DNA of 64,000 nucleotides from PoT sp049331405 (GCF_049331405.1 NZ_CP186274.1:3906001-3970000); one strand, 5' to 3'; shown: positions 53,638 through 63,831, counted from the first letter of the stretch. Notes: a model not told the origin generated them from the letters alone. Program-made: numbers and translations.

Positions 53638-56600
53638 ATGACCTCGAGGGGAGGTACAGCCATCGAACCGTCACTCAGCGACCCCCAATCCGACTCGCGA
53701 GTCGAATCACGACGCCCTCGACGCCTCTGGGCCGGGCTCTTCCTTGTCGCGTGGGCATCGCAGCCGTTTATTGGGTCTCACGCGGCGGAGCCCGCCCCGG
53801 ACTTCGAACGCACGATCGCGCCGATCCTCAATAACCAGTGCCTCGAGTGCCACAACCGCACCGAGAAGGCGGGCGGACTCGACCTCACCACCCGTGCCGG
53901 GCTGATGAAGGGGGGAGACGCGGGGGCCTCGGTCGTCCCCGGGAACGTCGATGAGAGCTTTCTGATCCAGCGCGTTGTCGACGGCGAGATGCCCCCCAAG
54001 AAGCAAGGCAAGCCGCGTCCCCTGCCCGCCGCCGAGGTCGACAAGCTACGTTCCTGGGTCGCCGCCGGAGCCGCCTGGCCCGAAGGGCGGACCCTCGACC
54101 CGTTCGAGGTCACGAGCCTGGCCCGCGGAGGCCGCGACTGGTGGTCACTCCAGCCGATCGCCCATCCCCAGATCCCGAGCGTGAAGCAGCCCGAGCGCGT
54201 CGCCAACCCCATCGACGCTTTCATCGCGGCGGGCCTCGAAGAAAAGGGATGGGCACTCGCCCCCGAGGCCGACCGGCGCACCTTGATCCGCCGCGTCTCC
54301 TACGACCTGACCGGGCTTCCGCCGACGTTCGAGGATGTCGAGGCCTTCGCCGCCGACAAGTCTCCGGGCGCCTATGAACGGCTCATCGACCGCCTGCTTG
54401 CCTCGCCACACTACGGCGAGCGGTGGGCTCGGTACTGGCTCGATGTCGCCCGGTTCGCCGAGACGAGCGGGTACGAGCGGGATCAGGTGAAGCCCAAGGC
54501 GTGGAAGTATCGCGACTGGGTGATCCAGGCTTTCAACGAGGACAAGCCCTTCGACCAGTTCGTCCACGAGCAGGTCGCGGGGGACGAACTGCCGAACAAA
54601 TCGGAGAGCACGGTCGTCGCCACGGGCTTCCTGCGGCTCGGCACCTGGAACGACGAGCCCAACGACCCGCAAGAATATAAATATGAGCGGCTCGAGGACA
54701 TGGTCCACGCGACGAGCACGGCCTTCCTCGCCATGACCGTCAAGTGCGCCCGCTGCCACGACCACAAGTTCGACCCGATCCGCCAGACCGACTATTACCG
54801 GATGGCCTCGACCTTCTGGGCCGGGTTCATCGAGCCGGGCGATCGGGAACTGCTCGGCGGGCCGGATCGGAAGACGCTCGGCTACGACGTCTTCGGCTGG
54901 ACCGACAAGGGTCGCGAGCCGCCGCCTCTCCACCTGCTCAAGAAGGGGGATCCGAATCGGCCGTCCGAGGTCGTGGAGCCGGGTCACCTTTCGATGGTCC
55001 CGCTGCTCGACCAGCCCTTCAAGGCGCCCGCGGTCGACGCGAAGACGTCGCAACGCCGGCTCCAACTCGCTCAATGGATCACGGATCCACGCAACCCCTT
55101 GACTGCGAGGGTCTGGGTCAACCGGCTCTGGCAGCATCACTTCGGCCAGGGGTTGGTGCGTTCGCCGGACAACTTCGGCTTCACCGGAGATAAGGCGACC
55201 CACCCTGAACTCCTCGACTGGCTGGCCAATGCCCTGATCGAAGGGGGTTGGAAGTCGAAGCCGCTGCACAAGATGATGCTCCTCTCGTCCGCCTATCGGC
55301 AGGCGTCGCTGCATCCGAAGCAGGAGCAATACGCTCGCATCGATGCCGGCAACCGACTCTGGTGGCACGCCGAGCGTCGACGTCTCGAGGCCGAGACGAT
55401 GCGCGACAGCCTGCTCTTCGCCAGCGGGAGCCTGGATACGGGCCGGATGGGAGGACCCAGCTTCTATCCCGAGATCGCGGCCGACGCCCTCGAAGGCCTC
55501 TCCACCAAGAGCGATGCCTGGAAGCCCTCGCCCCTCGACGAGCAGCGACGGCGAGGCATCTACGTCTTCAGCAAGCGCGGGCTACTCCCGCCCCTCATGA
55601 CGGCCTTCGACATGCCGGACACCACACTCCCCTGCGGCCAGCGGGACGTGACTCTGGTGGCTCCCCAGGCCCTTGCCCTGTTGAATAACAGCTTTGTGCA
55701 TCAGCAGAGCATGGCGCTAGCGAAATCGATCGTCGTCGAATCCGGCGACCAGCCTGGGCAGATCCGAGCGGCCTGGAGACGCGTCCTCGGGCGCGAGCCG
55801 AAGGCGAAGGAACTTGCGGTGGCACTCGCCCACCTCGAGAAGCAGAGGGCGTACTTCCAGCAACGAGCCGCGAAGGCCGTCCAGGAATTCGCCGATCGAC
55901 TACCCATGACCCAGGGGCTGACGTTGCACCTCAGCGCCGACCAGGGCGTCACCCTGGATGACACCGGGGCCGTCGAGTCGTGGGAAGACACCTCGGGCCG
56001 TGGCCACCATGCCTTGCAGACGAATCCGAACTCGCGCCCTCGACTGACGCATGGCAACAAACTCGGCAAGCCCGTCGTCCGGTTCAACGGCCAGAACACG
56101 TTCTTCGGCCTGACAAGCCAGGTGCTGACCTCGCAGCAGTTCAGCATGTATGCCGTGGCCAGCGACCAGGGGAGCGGGCCGCATCGCACGCTCTTCTCGA
56201 ACTGGAACGGCTCGGCGGGGAACTCGACCTCCTCGATCTTCTTCGGGACGACGAACTCCGACACGATCCGGCTCAGCGACGACTTCTCCGCCAACGGCGA
56301 CTTGCATGCGGATGCGTCGCTCTTCGTGATGTCGGCCGTCGCCGGCGAGTCCTCGGTGGCCGTCTACCGCAACGCGGCGGAGGTCGCCCAGAAGCAAGTT
56401 CCGCTCGCCACTCGGCTGCTGACGACGCCTTATGTCATCGGTCAGCAGGGGAACATCCAGGGCGAGTACTGGAACGGCGACCTTGCCGAGCTGATCGTCT
56501 TCGATCGGGCCCTGAGTGCTCCCGAGCACCAGGCGGTTACGCGTTACCTGATGGCGCGGTATGGCATTGAGCAGCCCCCGGCGAACAACTCCGGGGAGAT

Positions 56601-56661
56601 GGCCCTGGCCTCGCTCTGCCACGTGCTGCTCAATTCCAATGAATTCCTCTACGTCGATTGA
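53638..56661 (+). CDS. Planctomycete cytochrome / DUF1549 / DUF1553 protein with LamG-like domain
   Basis: A 1007-residue exported protein. After a signal-anchor (RLWAGLFLVAWASQPFIGSH), the PSCyt1 domain has the heme motif CLECH (Cys68, Cys71, His72). DUF1549 (PSCyt2) spans about 180-390 with RVSYDLTGLPPTFEDVEAF and CARCHDHKFDPI; DUF1553 (PSD1) spans about 480-740 with NPLTARVWVNRLWQHHFGQG. The C-terminal 230 residues look like a LamG/concanavalin domain (LTLHLSADQGVTLDDTGAVE onward). This family is paired with DUF1501 proteins and is suspected of extracellular polysaccharide or sulfated-substrate processing. The DUF1501 gene follows 17 bases later. Confidence 0.92.
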   Translation: MTSRGGTAIEPSLSDPQSDSRVESRRPRRLWAGLFLVAWASQPFIGSHAAEPAPDFERTIAPILNNQCLECHNRTEKAGGLDLTTRAGLMKGGDAGASVVPGNVDESFLIQRVVDGEMPPKKQGKPRPLPAAEVDKLRSWVAAGAAWPEGRTLDPFEVTSLARGGRDWWSLQPIAHPQIPSVKQPERVANPIDAFIAAGLEEKGWALAPEADRRTLIRRVSYDLTGLPPTFEDVEAFAADKSPGAYERLIDRLLASPHYGERWARYWLDVARFAETSGYERDQVKPKAWKYRDWVIQAFNEDKPFDQFVHEQVAGDELPNKSESTVVATGFLRLGTWNDEPNDPQEYKYERLEDMVHATSTAFLAMTVKCARCHDHKFDPIRQTDYYRMASTFWAGFIEPGDRELLGGPDRKTLGYDVFGWTDKGREPPPLHLLKKGDPNRPSEVVEPGHLSMVPLLDQPFKAPAVDAKTSQRRLQLAQWITDPRNPLTARVWVNRLWQHHFGQGLVRSPDNFGFTGDKATHPELLDWLANALIEGGWKSKPLHKMMLLSSAYRQASLHPKQEQYARIDAGNRLWWHAERRRLEAETMRDSLLFASGSLDTGRMGGPSFYPEIAADALEGLSTKSDAWKPSPLDEQRRRGIYVFSKRGLLPPLMTAFDMPDTTLPCGQRDVTLVAPQALALLNNSFVHQQSMALAKSIVVESGDQPGQIRAAWRRVLGREPKAKELAVALAHLEKQRAYFQQRAAKAVQEFADRLPMTQGLTLHLSADQGVTLDDTGAVESWEDTSGRGHHALQTNPNSRPRLTHGNKLGKPVVRFNGQNTFFGLTSQVLTSQQFSMYAVASDQGSGPHRTLFSNWNGSAGNSTSSIFFGTTNSDTIRLSDDFSANGDLHADASLFVMSAVAGESSVAVYRNAAEVAQKQVPLATRLLTTPYVIGQQGNIQGEYWNGDLAELIVFDRALSAPEHQAVTRYLMARYGIEQPPANNSGEMALASLCHVLLNSNEFLYVD

Positions 56662-56678
56662 AAGGGAGCCTGCTCGCC

Positions 56679-58154
56679 ATGACCAGCCACTCCAAGCAGC
56701 CCGGCTACTTCCCTTGCGGTCGCACGCGGCGCGAATTCGTCTGGGAAATGGGCGGCGGATTCGCCGGGCTCGCCCTGACGTCGCTCCTCTCGGGCGACGG
56801 CTTCTTCGGCCGGCACGCGTACGGCTCGACGGCCTCTAAAACCTCGAATCCACTCGAGCCCCGCGCACCCCACTTCCCGACCAAGGCCAAGAGCGTCATC
56901 TTCCTGATGATGAATGGGGGGCCGAGCCAGGTCGATACCTTCGACTTCAAGCCGACCCTCGAGAAGTACGCAGGCAAGCCGCTTCCGTCCGGCAAGAAGT
57001 TTATCAACTCGGGTGGGCGTAAAGTCGGCTACCTTACGCCTGCTTTCCGCAAGTTCCGCCCCGGCGGTCAGAGCGGCCTGTTGATCTCCGACTATTTCCC
57101 CCGCGTCCGGGATCACGCCGACAAGCTCGCCGTGATCCGCTCATGCCATACGGATAGCCACGCCCACGGCTCGGCCCTGGTGGCGATGAACACGGGCAAG
57201 ACATTCATCGGCCGACCCTCGCTCGGGAGCTGGTCGGTCTACGGCCTGGGGACCTCGAACCAGGATCTGCCGGGCTACGTCGTCCTGCTTGACAAGCGCG
57301 GAGGACCGATCAGCGGCCAGCCCAACTGGTCGAGCGGCTTCATGTCGGCGGCCTTCTCGGGCACACTCTTCCGCCCGGTCGGGGATCCGATCCTTGACCT
57401 CCGCGGCCCCGACCTCATGGACAATCACGCCCAGCGCGAGCAGCTCGACATGCTCGCGCAATTGAATCAGCAACACCTCGACGAGCGTCCCGGCGGCCAG
57501 GAGCTCGCCGCCCGGATCAATAGCTATGAGCTGGCCTATCGGATGCAGTCGGCCACGCCCGAGGCCGTCGACCTGGCGCAGGAAACGCCGAAGACTCTCG
57601 ATGAGTACGGGGTCGGCAAGGCCCCGACCGACGAGTTCGGCCGCAACTGCCTCATCGCCCGACGCCTGGTCGAGCGCGGAGTCCGCTTCGTACAGCTCTA
57701 CTCCGGCGGCGGCCACCTCGAGGATACCTGGGACGCCCACACCAACATCGAGACCAACCACGGCAAGCACGCCGCCGAGGTCGATCAGCCGATCGCCGCG
57801 CTCCTGACCGACCTGGAGCGCCGGGGTCTGCTCGAGAGCACACTGGTCGTCTGGGGCGGTGAGTTCGGCCGTATGCCATTTAGCGAAGGGCCGGGCGAGC
57901 CGGGGCGGAATCACAACCCCTATGGTTTCTCCATGTGGATGGCCGGCGGCGGGGTCAAGGGGGGCATTGCCTACGGCGAGACCGACGAGCTGGGCTTCGA
58001 GGCCGTGAAGGATCGGGTCCACCTCCACGACCTCCACGCCACGATCCTCCACCTACTTGGCCTCGACCACGAGCGGCTCACCTACTTCCATCAAGGACGC
58101 AACGAGCGGCTCACCGATGTGGCAGGTAACGTCGTCAAAGAACTGATCGCCTGA
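56679..58154 (+). CDS. DUF1501 family protein with Tat signal
   Basis: A 491-residue protein from ATG 56679, with GGGAG upstream. The N-terminus (CGRTRREFVWEMGGGFAGLA) is a Tat signal. The DUF1501 core, related to the alkaline phosphatase/sulfatase fold, shows SVIFLMMNGGPSQVDTFDFK, DYFPRVRDHADKLAVIRSCH, GRNCLIARRLVERGVRFVQL-like and VVWGGEFGRMPFSEGPGEPG, with closing HLHDLHATILHLLGLDHERL. These proteins are nearly always encoded next to DUF1549/DUF1553 proteins, as here. Export would use TatC at 25692. The reaction is unknown. A perfect terminator follows. Confidence 0.93.
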   Translation: MTSHSKQPGYFPCGRTRREFVWEMGGGFAGLALTSLLSGDGFFGRHAYGSTASKTSNPLEPRAPHFPTKAKSVIFLMMNGGPSQVDTFDFKPTLEKYAGKPLPSGKKFINSGGRKVGYLTPAFRKFRPGGQSGLLISDYFPRVRDHADKLAVIRSCHTDSHAHGSALVAMNTGKTFIGRPSLGSWSVYGLGTSNQDLPGYVVLLDKRGGPISGQPNWSSGFMSAAFSGTLFRPVGDPILDLRGPDLMDNHAQREQLDMLAQLNQQHLDERPGGQELAARINSYELAYRMQSATPEAVDLAQETPKTLDEYGVGKAPTDEFGRNCLIARRLVERGVRFVQLYSGGGHLEDTWDAHTNIETNHGKHAAEVDQPIAALLTDLERRGLLESTLVVWGGEFGRMPFSEGPGEPGRNHNPYGFSMWMAGGGVKGGIAYGETDELGFEAVKDRVHLHDLHATILHLLGLDHERLTYFHQGRNERLTDVAGNVVKELIA

Positions 58155-58177
58155 GTGTCCTGGTCGACTTCGGAACA

Positions 58178-58217
58178 AACGCCTCGGGAGGTGCAAAGCC
58201 GCACCTCCCGAGGCGTT
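58178..58217. terminator. Bidirectional intrinsic terminator
   Basis: AACGCCTCGGGAGGTGC (58178-58194) and GCACCTCCCGAGGCGTT (58201-58217) form a perfect 17-bp stem around a 6-base loop, with a short T run after it on both strands. It sits between the converging DUF1501 gene and the outer-membrane protein gene and would end both transcripts. Confidence 0.8.
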
Positions 58218-58238
58218 TCGCATTTGGCGTGGCCGAAC

Positions 58239-60047
58239 TCATTGAGCCAGCATGGGCGGCAGCGGGGTTGGCTGGGCCTGGATCGTTCGACCGTAATAGA
58301 TGTTCAGGAGTGCCATGGCTTCGATGCTGAAAGGCCTCGGGCCGGTGACGGGGAACGAGCCCCCGAACGAGGCGACGATGCGTTTGCGGAGAACGATGCT
58401 CGTCCCGAACGTCAGGTCGAGCACGTCGGGGGTGCCGAATGGGTCGTTAGGTCGCAAGGCACCGCGATGGTTCAACGGATCGCTGAGATGGAGCTCCACC
58501 GTCGGCACGATCGCCGACAAGAAGGCCGAGGGATTGGCCGAGCGGTAGAGATAGTAGCCGAGCGCCACGTCGTTGTACCAGAGCGTGACGTCTCGCGAGT
58601 CGGTCGGCACGTCGATGGCGCTGAAACCCTGCACGAACCAGTCGCCCTTGCGGAAGAGATAGCCGAGGAATGGCTGGAACTGGACATCGCGGATGCCGAC
58701 CGTCGTGGACGAGCCGGCGAAGGACGTCGGCCCACTCGGTAGCGTGATGGCGAGGCCTCCCGATAGCAGGTTGCCAGTCATCGGGTTGCGATAGAGGACG
58801 TACTTGCCGAAGAGGCTCAGGTTGCCGACGGCCGTGCTGTTGTCCTTGAAGGCCCCGTCGGTGCTGTTCGTCCAGAGCGTGTTGATCGGGAGTCGCAGGC
58901 CGAGCGAGGCATCCCCTTGCAGGAACGTCTTCTCGATCCCGAGCATCTGCCGATAGGCGTTCATGTCCGTGATCGGCGAGTTCAGGCTGCGGTTCACCGC
59001 GTAGTTGAGGTCCTGGAACACGTTGAAGCTGTAGAAGACGCGATCCTGCGGGATCGGGCTCTGGTTGTCGGCGATCTTGAACCCACGCGCCCATGGGATG
59101 AGCACCGTCCTCCCTTGCGAGAGGCCGGGGGCGGTCGGCGTCGGCGGCTGCCCGGGCACGGCCTGTTGCATGATCGGCGACGGGGACGACGCGAACGTCT
59201 GGAGCATGCTCGCCGGCGCCTGATCGCCCAGCATGACCGGCGGATCCTCGTAGACAGGTGTGTTCGTGTCGACCGCAACTGGTGGAGGGTTTACGCACAC
59301 AGCCTCGGGATCGTGGACGGATGAGCCCGCCTGGCTCGATGGCAAAGGCTCTGGCGAAAGGACCGGGATGGCCTGCAATGGCGTCGGCGGTTCTGTGTGG
59401 GGCGGCTGGGCGACCGCCTTCGGCGTGATCGAAGGTTGCGGCACCGCCGACGGCAACGGCGTGACGCGAGGCGTCTTCGGCGATTGCAGGCGAGGCACGA
59501 TTCGAGGCGTCGCCGAAGTCGTCGGCGTGGGCAAAGGTCGGGCCCTAGGGACCACCTCTTCGTTGGGCTCGACGGTCTCCGCGGGAGGCGTCGGTCGTGG
59601 CCATGAAGGTCGAGGTACGGCCGGCATGTCAGGGACCTGAACCCGGCGCACGTCCTGGTCGAGGGCCTGCTTCGACTTCGGTAGCACGAGCGAAATCCTC
59701 GGCCCTCTGGGTCGGATCACCACTCGAGGTACCCGGTCTTTCTGGGCAGGTCTTGAAGCGTCGACTCGCGAGGGAGCCGGCGAAACGACGTTCGTGCTGG
59801 CCCGGATGACTTCGGGATCGCAATCCGGACAGGTGGCAGTCTCGTCGGAAGCGCCATGCTCGTGAACCGCAACCGGGACCACCTCGAGCGAGGCGGGCGC
59901 GGTCGGTTCCTCGGCGACGAGCGTTGGCGTGCTGCTCAGTAAGCCAAGCCAGACCACGAGAAATGCGCGATGATGCCTCCCCCCAGATCTGAACAGTCGG
60001 AGAGGTTTCAGCCCGCCTCGAAGATCCTGGATTGGCTCATTGTTCAT
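58239..60047 (-). CDS. Outer-membrane beta-barrel-like protein with Pro-rich N-terminal half
   Basis: A 602-residue protein. A signal peptide (AFLVVWLGLLSSTPTLVAEE) is followed by a long Pro/Val/Arg-rich stretch (about 45-300), then a region of alternating hydrophobic and aromatic strands typical of an outer-membrane barrel: DRVFYSFNVFQDLNYAVNRS, NLSLFGKYVLYRNPMTGNLL, QPFLGYLFRKGDWFVQGF and LGYYLYRSANPSAFLSA. No plug or secretin motif is seen. Its ATG overlaps the stop of the surface-protein gene (ATGA, 60044-60047), so the two are translationally coupled and may act together at the envelope. Confidence 0.78.
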   Translation of the reverse strand: MNNEPIQDLRGGLKPLRLFRSGGRHHRAFLVVWLGLLSSTPTLVAEEPTAPASLEVVPVAVHEHGASDETATCPDCDPEVIRASTNVVSPAPSRVDASRPAQKDRVPRVVIRPRGPRISLVLPKSKQALDQDVRRVQVPDMPAVPRPSWPRPTPPAETVEPNEEVVPRARPLPTPTTSATPRIVPRLQSPKTPRVTPLPSAVPQPSITPKAVAQPPHTEPPTPLQAIPVLSPEPLPSSQAGSSVHDPEAVCVNPPPVAVDTNTPVYEDPPVMLGDQAPASMLQTFASSPSPIMQQAVPGQPPTPTAPGLSQGRTVLIPWARGFKIADNQSPIPQDRVFYSFNVFQDLNYAVNRSLNSPITDMNAYRQMLGIEKTFLQGDASLGLRLPINTLWTNSTDGAFKDNSTAVGNLSLFGKYVLYRNPMTGNLLSGGLAITLPSGPTSFAGSSTTVGIRDVQFQPFLGYLFRKGDWFVQGFSAIDVPTDSRDVTLWYNDVALGYYLYRSANPSAFLSAIVPTVELHLSDPLNHRGALRPNDPFGTPDVLDLTFGTSIVLRKRIVASFGGSFPVTGPRPFSIEAMALLNIYYGRTIQAQPTPLPPMLAQ

Positions 60048-63004
60048 GATGCATTCGGACCCGAGTTGGGCAGATTCGATGGATTGAGGACGGTCAGAAA
60101 ATCGCGGCCAGCACCGTTACGCCGGGCGTTGAGATACGAGCCCGACGCGTCGGTCAAACCTCGGCCGGGCGACCCGATCACCTGGAGTTGGAAGGGGACG
60201 CCTTCATCCACGGGGGTCACGAGCTCGAGCGTGACCGTTTTCGAAGTTGCGTCATACGTCGCCGACTTCAAGGGGACGGGCACCGAGCCTCGAGCATTGA
60301 ACGCGCCCGAAGGTCCGGCGAGTCGAAGCCGGTAGTTGCTGATGTCCTGGGCCCTCGATGTGTTGAGCGAATCGTTGAAGCTCAGTGTGATCGAGGTGAC
60401 TCGCGAATCGGTGGTGTCGAGCCGGACATCCTGAACGCTGAGGGCCGCATTTACGCTCGAATTCGTCGCGGTCGAATTCGTGCCCGTAGACCCGCCCAGG
60501 ACGTTTCCTCGAGGGTTCCCGGCGACGACGTTGGCCGCTGCTCCCGCACCGCCGATCGTGTTGCCTTTGAGGCCCGCAAGGTCCAGGCCGTAGTCGTTGC
60601 CGAGTCGGGGCCTGCCATTGGCATCGGTGCCGATCCAGTTCCCCTGCACGACGTTTCCAGACACCGCGTCGGTCGAGAACTGAAGCCCGACGTAATGATT
60701 GCCGGAAATGAGGTTCCGAGCCCCCGCCTCCGTCCCGCCGACGATGTTGTTCGAGGCGGCGTTGATGTAGACACCGTCGCGACCGTTGGCGACGGCCTTC
60801 ATCCCAGTCGCATCGGTGCCGATCAGGTTCCCCTGGAGCTTGTTCTCGGTCGCACTCGCGTTGTAAATCTGGACGCCGACGCCACCATTGCCAGAGATGA
60901 GGTTCCCCGCGTCGGTCGAGAGCCCGCCGATCGAATTTCTTGGGGCCCCGTCGACGAAGACCCCGTCGAAGGTATTGCCGAGAGCACGCGAGCCGGTCAC
61001 GTCGGTGCCGATCCAATTCCCCTCGAGCCGGTTGTCCGACGCCGTGGATCCCGAGATCCGCACGCCCGTCAGCTTGTTGCCCGAGATGAGATTCCCCTCG
61101 TCGGCCGAGTCGCCACCGATGATGCTCTGGATCGCGCCATCGACGAAGATGCCGTCCTGCGCGTTCCCCAAGGTTTTCTGGCCGGAGGCGTCCGTGCCAA
61201 TTCGGTTCCCCTGGATTGAATTTCCCGATGAGCCCTGTCCGATAATCTGGATACCCGAGGATCCGTTCGCGGAGATGACGTTGCGCGACGAAAGTTCAGA
61301 ACCCCCGATCTGATTGCGCGACGATCCGTTGATGCTGATCCCGTTCAGCCCATTCCCCTTCGCGGCACTCCCGGTGGGATCGACGCCGATCTCGTTGCCC
61401 AGGATCGTGTTACCTCCCGATCCCTGGAGCAAGATCCCCGAGGCACCGAAGCCGTTGATCGCCAGCCCCTTGATCGTCGTGTCGCCCCCCGTGATTGCCA
61501 GCCCGTTGGCGTCACTCCCGGCTTTCGAGCCGTTGAGCTCGACGAGCGGCGTCCCTTGATAACCGGGCTCGGTCGTGGCGTCGATCGTGACAGGCACGGT
61601 CACCACCGGCAGAGGCGACCTCGGGGCGATGGTCGCGAGTCCCGACCCGGGGATGTTGAAGCTGATCTTCTGGCCGGGGCCATTCGCCTGAGCGGTCAGC
61701 AGCGCTTGTCGCAGAGAGCCCGCGCCGCTGTCGTTCGTGTTGGAGACGATCAGCGAGTTCGGGTTCGAAAGCGTGAGTGTCGCCGAGCTTTGTGCCCCGA
61801 GCGTGCCTCCGCCGGTCGGTCGGCTGAGGGTGATGCCGACCGTCTTGTCGCCTCCGAGGAGCAAATTGGAATTGATCGGGACGCTGAAGGTCGCCGAGGC
61901 TTGATTCGCCGCGAAGTCGAGTGTCCCCGAGACCGGCGTGTAGTCGACCCCTGCGATGGCCGTCCCGCCCGAGGTCGAGTAGCTGACGCCGACGTCGCTC
62001 GCTGTCCCATCCGAGCGAGTCACGGTGATCGTGGCCGAGCCGGCGTCGGGATTAATGGTGGTGTTGGCCGATCCGAGCTGGATCGTGCCAGGCGTGTCGG
62101 AATCGACGATCGTGCCTGTCGCGTGCCCGCGGCCGATGACGGAGTTGGTCGGGTTCGCCAGGTCGATGGAAAAGGTCTCGGTCGGCTTATATGTAGTTCC
62201 GCCCATGACCGGCACGGAGACAAGCTTCGTCGTCTCGCCGGGCTGGAAGGTTACCGAGCCGCTGGTGGACCGGTAATCGACGCCGGCCCTGGCCGTACCG
62301 TCGGAGGTTCCGTAATCGACGGTGATCGGCTGGTCGCTCGCCGAGTCGAGCCTCAGGGTGAAGTCGGCGGGCGTCGTGCCGCTCGAGCCTTCGACGGTCT
62401 TGACGTCGTCGACCGAGAGGCTCGGCAGCGGTTGGCTCGGAGGCGTTGGAGTTGAGACCGGTTGGCTCGGGACCGTCGGAGGTGATGCGGGCTGATTCGG
62501 AGCGGGCGGGGATGTTACCGACTGGGCCGGCTCCGGCAGGATCCGGCCCGTCGCCTGGCTCGCATCGGAGTCGAGAGTTGCCCCGCTCGGATTACTGAGG
62601 GATACGGTGAACGTATCGCCCGAGTCGGGGGTCCGGCCGCCGATCACCGGGACGTTCACCGCCTTCGAGGTCTCTCCGGGAGAGAAGGTGAGGGTCCCGC
62701 TCGTGTCCTGATAGTCCTTGCCGGCCGTGGCCCCGGCGTCGGCCGTGCTGTAGTCGACGGTCACGGCCTGGCTGCTCGGCGAGGCGAGTTCCACCGTGAA
62801 TGTGGCGTCGGTCGTGCCCGAGGCGGGCTCGACGATCGAGACGTCGGCGATGCTCAGGTCGCCCGCGGCGTCGGCCGCGAGCAACCGGCGAGTTTCGCAC
62901 TCTTCCCAGTGCCCGAGCAGGTTGCGCTGGGGATCGACGCGGAGCCCTTTCCTGGGCGAGGGCTCGCGACGATCGAAGGCTTTTCGCCACGAACGTGGGC
63001 TCAT
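60044..63004 (-). CDS. Large surface protein with Calx-beta and parallel beta-helix repeats
   Basis: A 986-residue protein from ATG 63004; the open frame continues to 63190. The N-terminus has the planctomycete-type segment ETRRLLAADAAGDLSIADVS. Calx-beta domains follow (VDYSTADAGATAGKDYQDTS, VDYGTSDGTARAGVDYRSTS, VSYSTSGGTAIAGVDYTPVS), joined by Pro/Ser-rich linkers. From about residue 445 a right-handed beta-helix with many NxIxGNxIGTDxxG repeats (GNWIGTDVTGSRALGNTFDG) runs to about 860, then a beta domain. It is an extracellular adhesive or scaffold-like protein. Coupled to the outer-membrane gene by ATGA. Confidence 0.85.
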   Translation of the reverse strand: MSPRSWRKAFDRREPSPRKGLRVDPQRNLLGHWEECETRRLLAADAAGDLSIADVSIVEPASGTTDATFTVELASPSSQAVTVDYSTADAGATAGKDYQDTSGTLTFSPGETSKAVNVPVIGGRTPDSGDTFTVSLSNPSGATLDSDASQATGRILPEPAQSVTSPPAPNQPASPPTVPSQPVSTPTPPSQPLPSLSVDDVKTVEGSSGTTPADFTLRLDSASDQPITVDYGTSDGTARAGVDYRSTSGSVTFQPGETTKLVSVPVMGGTTYKPTETFSIDLANPTNSVIGRGHATGTIVDSDTPGTIQLGSANTTINPDAGSATITVTRSDGTASDVGVSYSTSGGTAIAGVDYTPVSGTLDFAANQASATFSVPINSNLLLGGDKTVGITLSRPTGGGTLGAQSSATLTLSNPNSLIVSNTNDSGAGSLRQALLTAQANGPGQKISFNIPGSGLATIAPRSPLPVVTVPVTIDATTEPGYQGTPLVELNGSKAGSDANGLAITGGDTTIKGLAINGFGASGILLQGSGGNTILGNEIGVDPTGSAAKGNGLNGISINGSSRNQIGGSELSSRNVISANGSSGIQIIGQGSSGNSIQGNRIGTDASGQKTLGNAQDGIFVDGAIQSIIGGDSADEGNLISGNKLTGVRISGSTASDNRLEGNWIGTDVTGSRALGNTFDGVFVDGAPRNSIGGLSTDAGNLISGNGGVGVQIYNASATENKLQGNLIGTDATGMKAVANGRDGVYINAASNNIVGGTEAGARNLISGNHYVGLQFSTDAVSGNVVQGNWIGTDANGRPRLGNDYGLDLAGLKGNTIGGAGAAANVVAGNPRGNVLGGSTGTNSTATNSSVNAALSVQDVRLDTTDSRVTSITLSFNDSLNTSRAQDISNYRLRLAGPSGAFNARGSVPVPLKSATYDATSKTVTLELVTPVDEGVPFQLQVIGSPGRGLTDASGSYLNARRNGAGRDFLTVLNPSNLPNSGPNAS

Positions 63005-63050
63005 GGTGCACCCGAACAGGTTGAGGCCTCGGTTCGCACGAACACCCGGA

Positions 63051-63512
63051 TCAGAACCCGAGCCAGCCGAGGATCCCGCCTCGCCTCGGCGCCGGCAAGG
63101 CCTGCGCCTGGGTCCGCAACTCCTGGCCGCGGTTGACGAGCTCTTCTTGCTGCGGGACCGTGGCGGGCTCCATCTGATAGACGAACTCACGCTCGTCGCG
63201 CAACGTGTACGGCACGAGGTTCTCGGAGAAGAACTCCGTCAGCAGGTTGTCCCACCAGGGGGCCTTCATCGGCTGGATGACGGTCTGGGTCTTGTACCCG
63301 TCCAGCATCAGCGTGACTTCACGCTCGCCGTAGTAGGTATAGCTGTGGGAGACGGGGGTGGGGCCGATTTCCTCGCCGTTGACGATCGCCAGAGCCCCGG
63401 GAGGGTTCGTCCGGATCGTGTACCGCCGTTCGACGCAACCCGGGAATATGCTGAGCGAGGCGAGCGCCGCCAGCAGAAATACCCAACGGCGCGGTTGTCG
63501 AGGCCTGACCAT
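63051..63512 (-). CDS. PEGA-domain lipoprotein
   Basis: A 153-residue protein from ATG 63512; the open frame continues to 63719. A lipoprotein-type signal ends in SIFPGC (Cys near residue 26), followed by RRYTIRTNPPGALAIVNGEE and IGPTPVSHSYTYYGEREVTL, the PEGA beta-sandwich, and a Trp-rich segment (PMKAPWWDNLLTEFFSENL) that may contact membrane. PEGA domains often occur on surface-bound proteins. It lies 47 bases upstream of the surface-protein gene on the same strand. Confidence 0.82.
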   Translation of the reverse strand: MVRPRQPRRWVFLLAALASLSIFPGCVERRYTIRTNPPGALAIVNGEEIGPTPVSHSYTYYGEREVTLMLDGYKTQTVIQPMKAPWWDNLLTEFFSENLVPYTLRDEREFVYQMEPATVPQQEELVNRGQELRTQAQALPAPRRGGILGWLGF

Positions 63513-63831
63513 CCTTGGCTCTCCCAATGCTCCGGGACCGTGATGGCCCCGGCAGAACCGATTCCACGCGCGACGAGGGTCGCGCGGGGTCCATGCCTTA
63601 CCCAGGCGGCTCGATATCGAAGCGTTCGACGGGTGAAGCAGGAGGCTGGAATCGTTCAACCGCTCCCGCATGACAGAGATGAGTGGCGGGATCGTAGCGA
63701 TTCTCCCGATCCAGGGCAAGGCGGGTTGCCTTGGCGCCTCGGCCCTTCATTGCGATGATGTGAACCTCGTTCGCCGACTCGGGCGGGACTCATCCGCCAA
63801 CCTCGCAAGCCACCCACAATCGAGCCGATCC

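Noticed and set aside
60188..62455. Several plus-strand frames of 140-340 residues
   Set aside because: They are antisense to the intact surface-protein gene; the beta-helix repeats create repeated open frames on the other strand.
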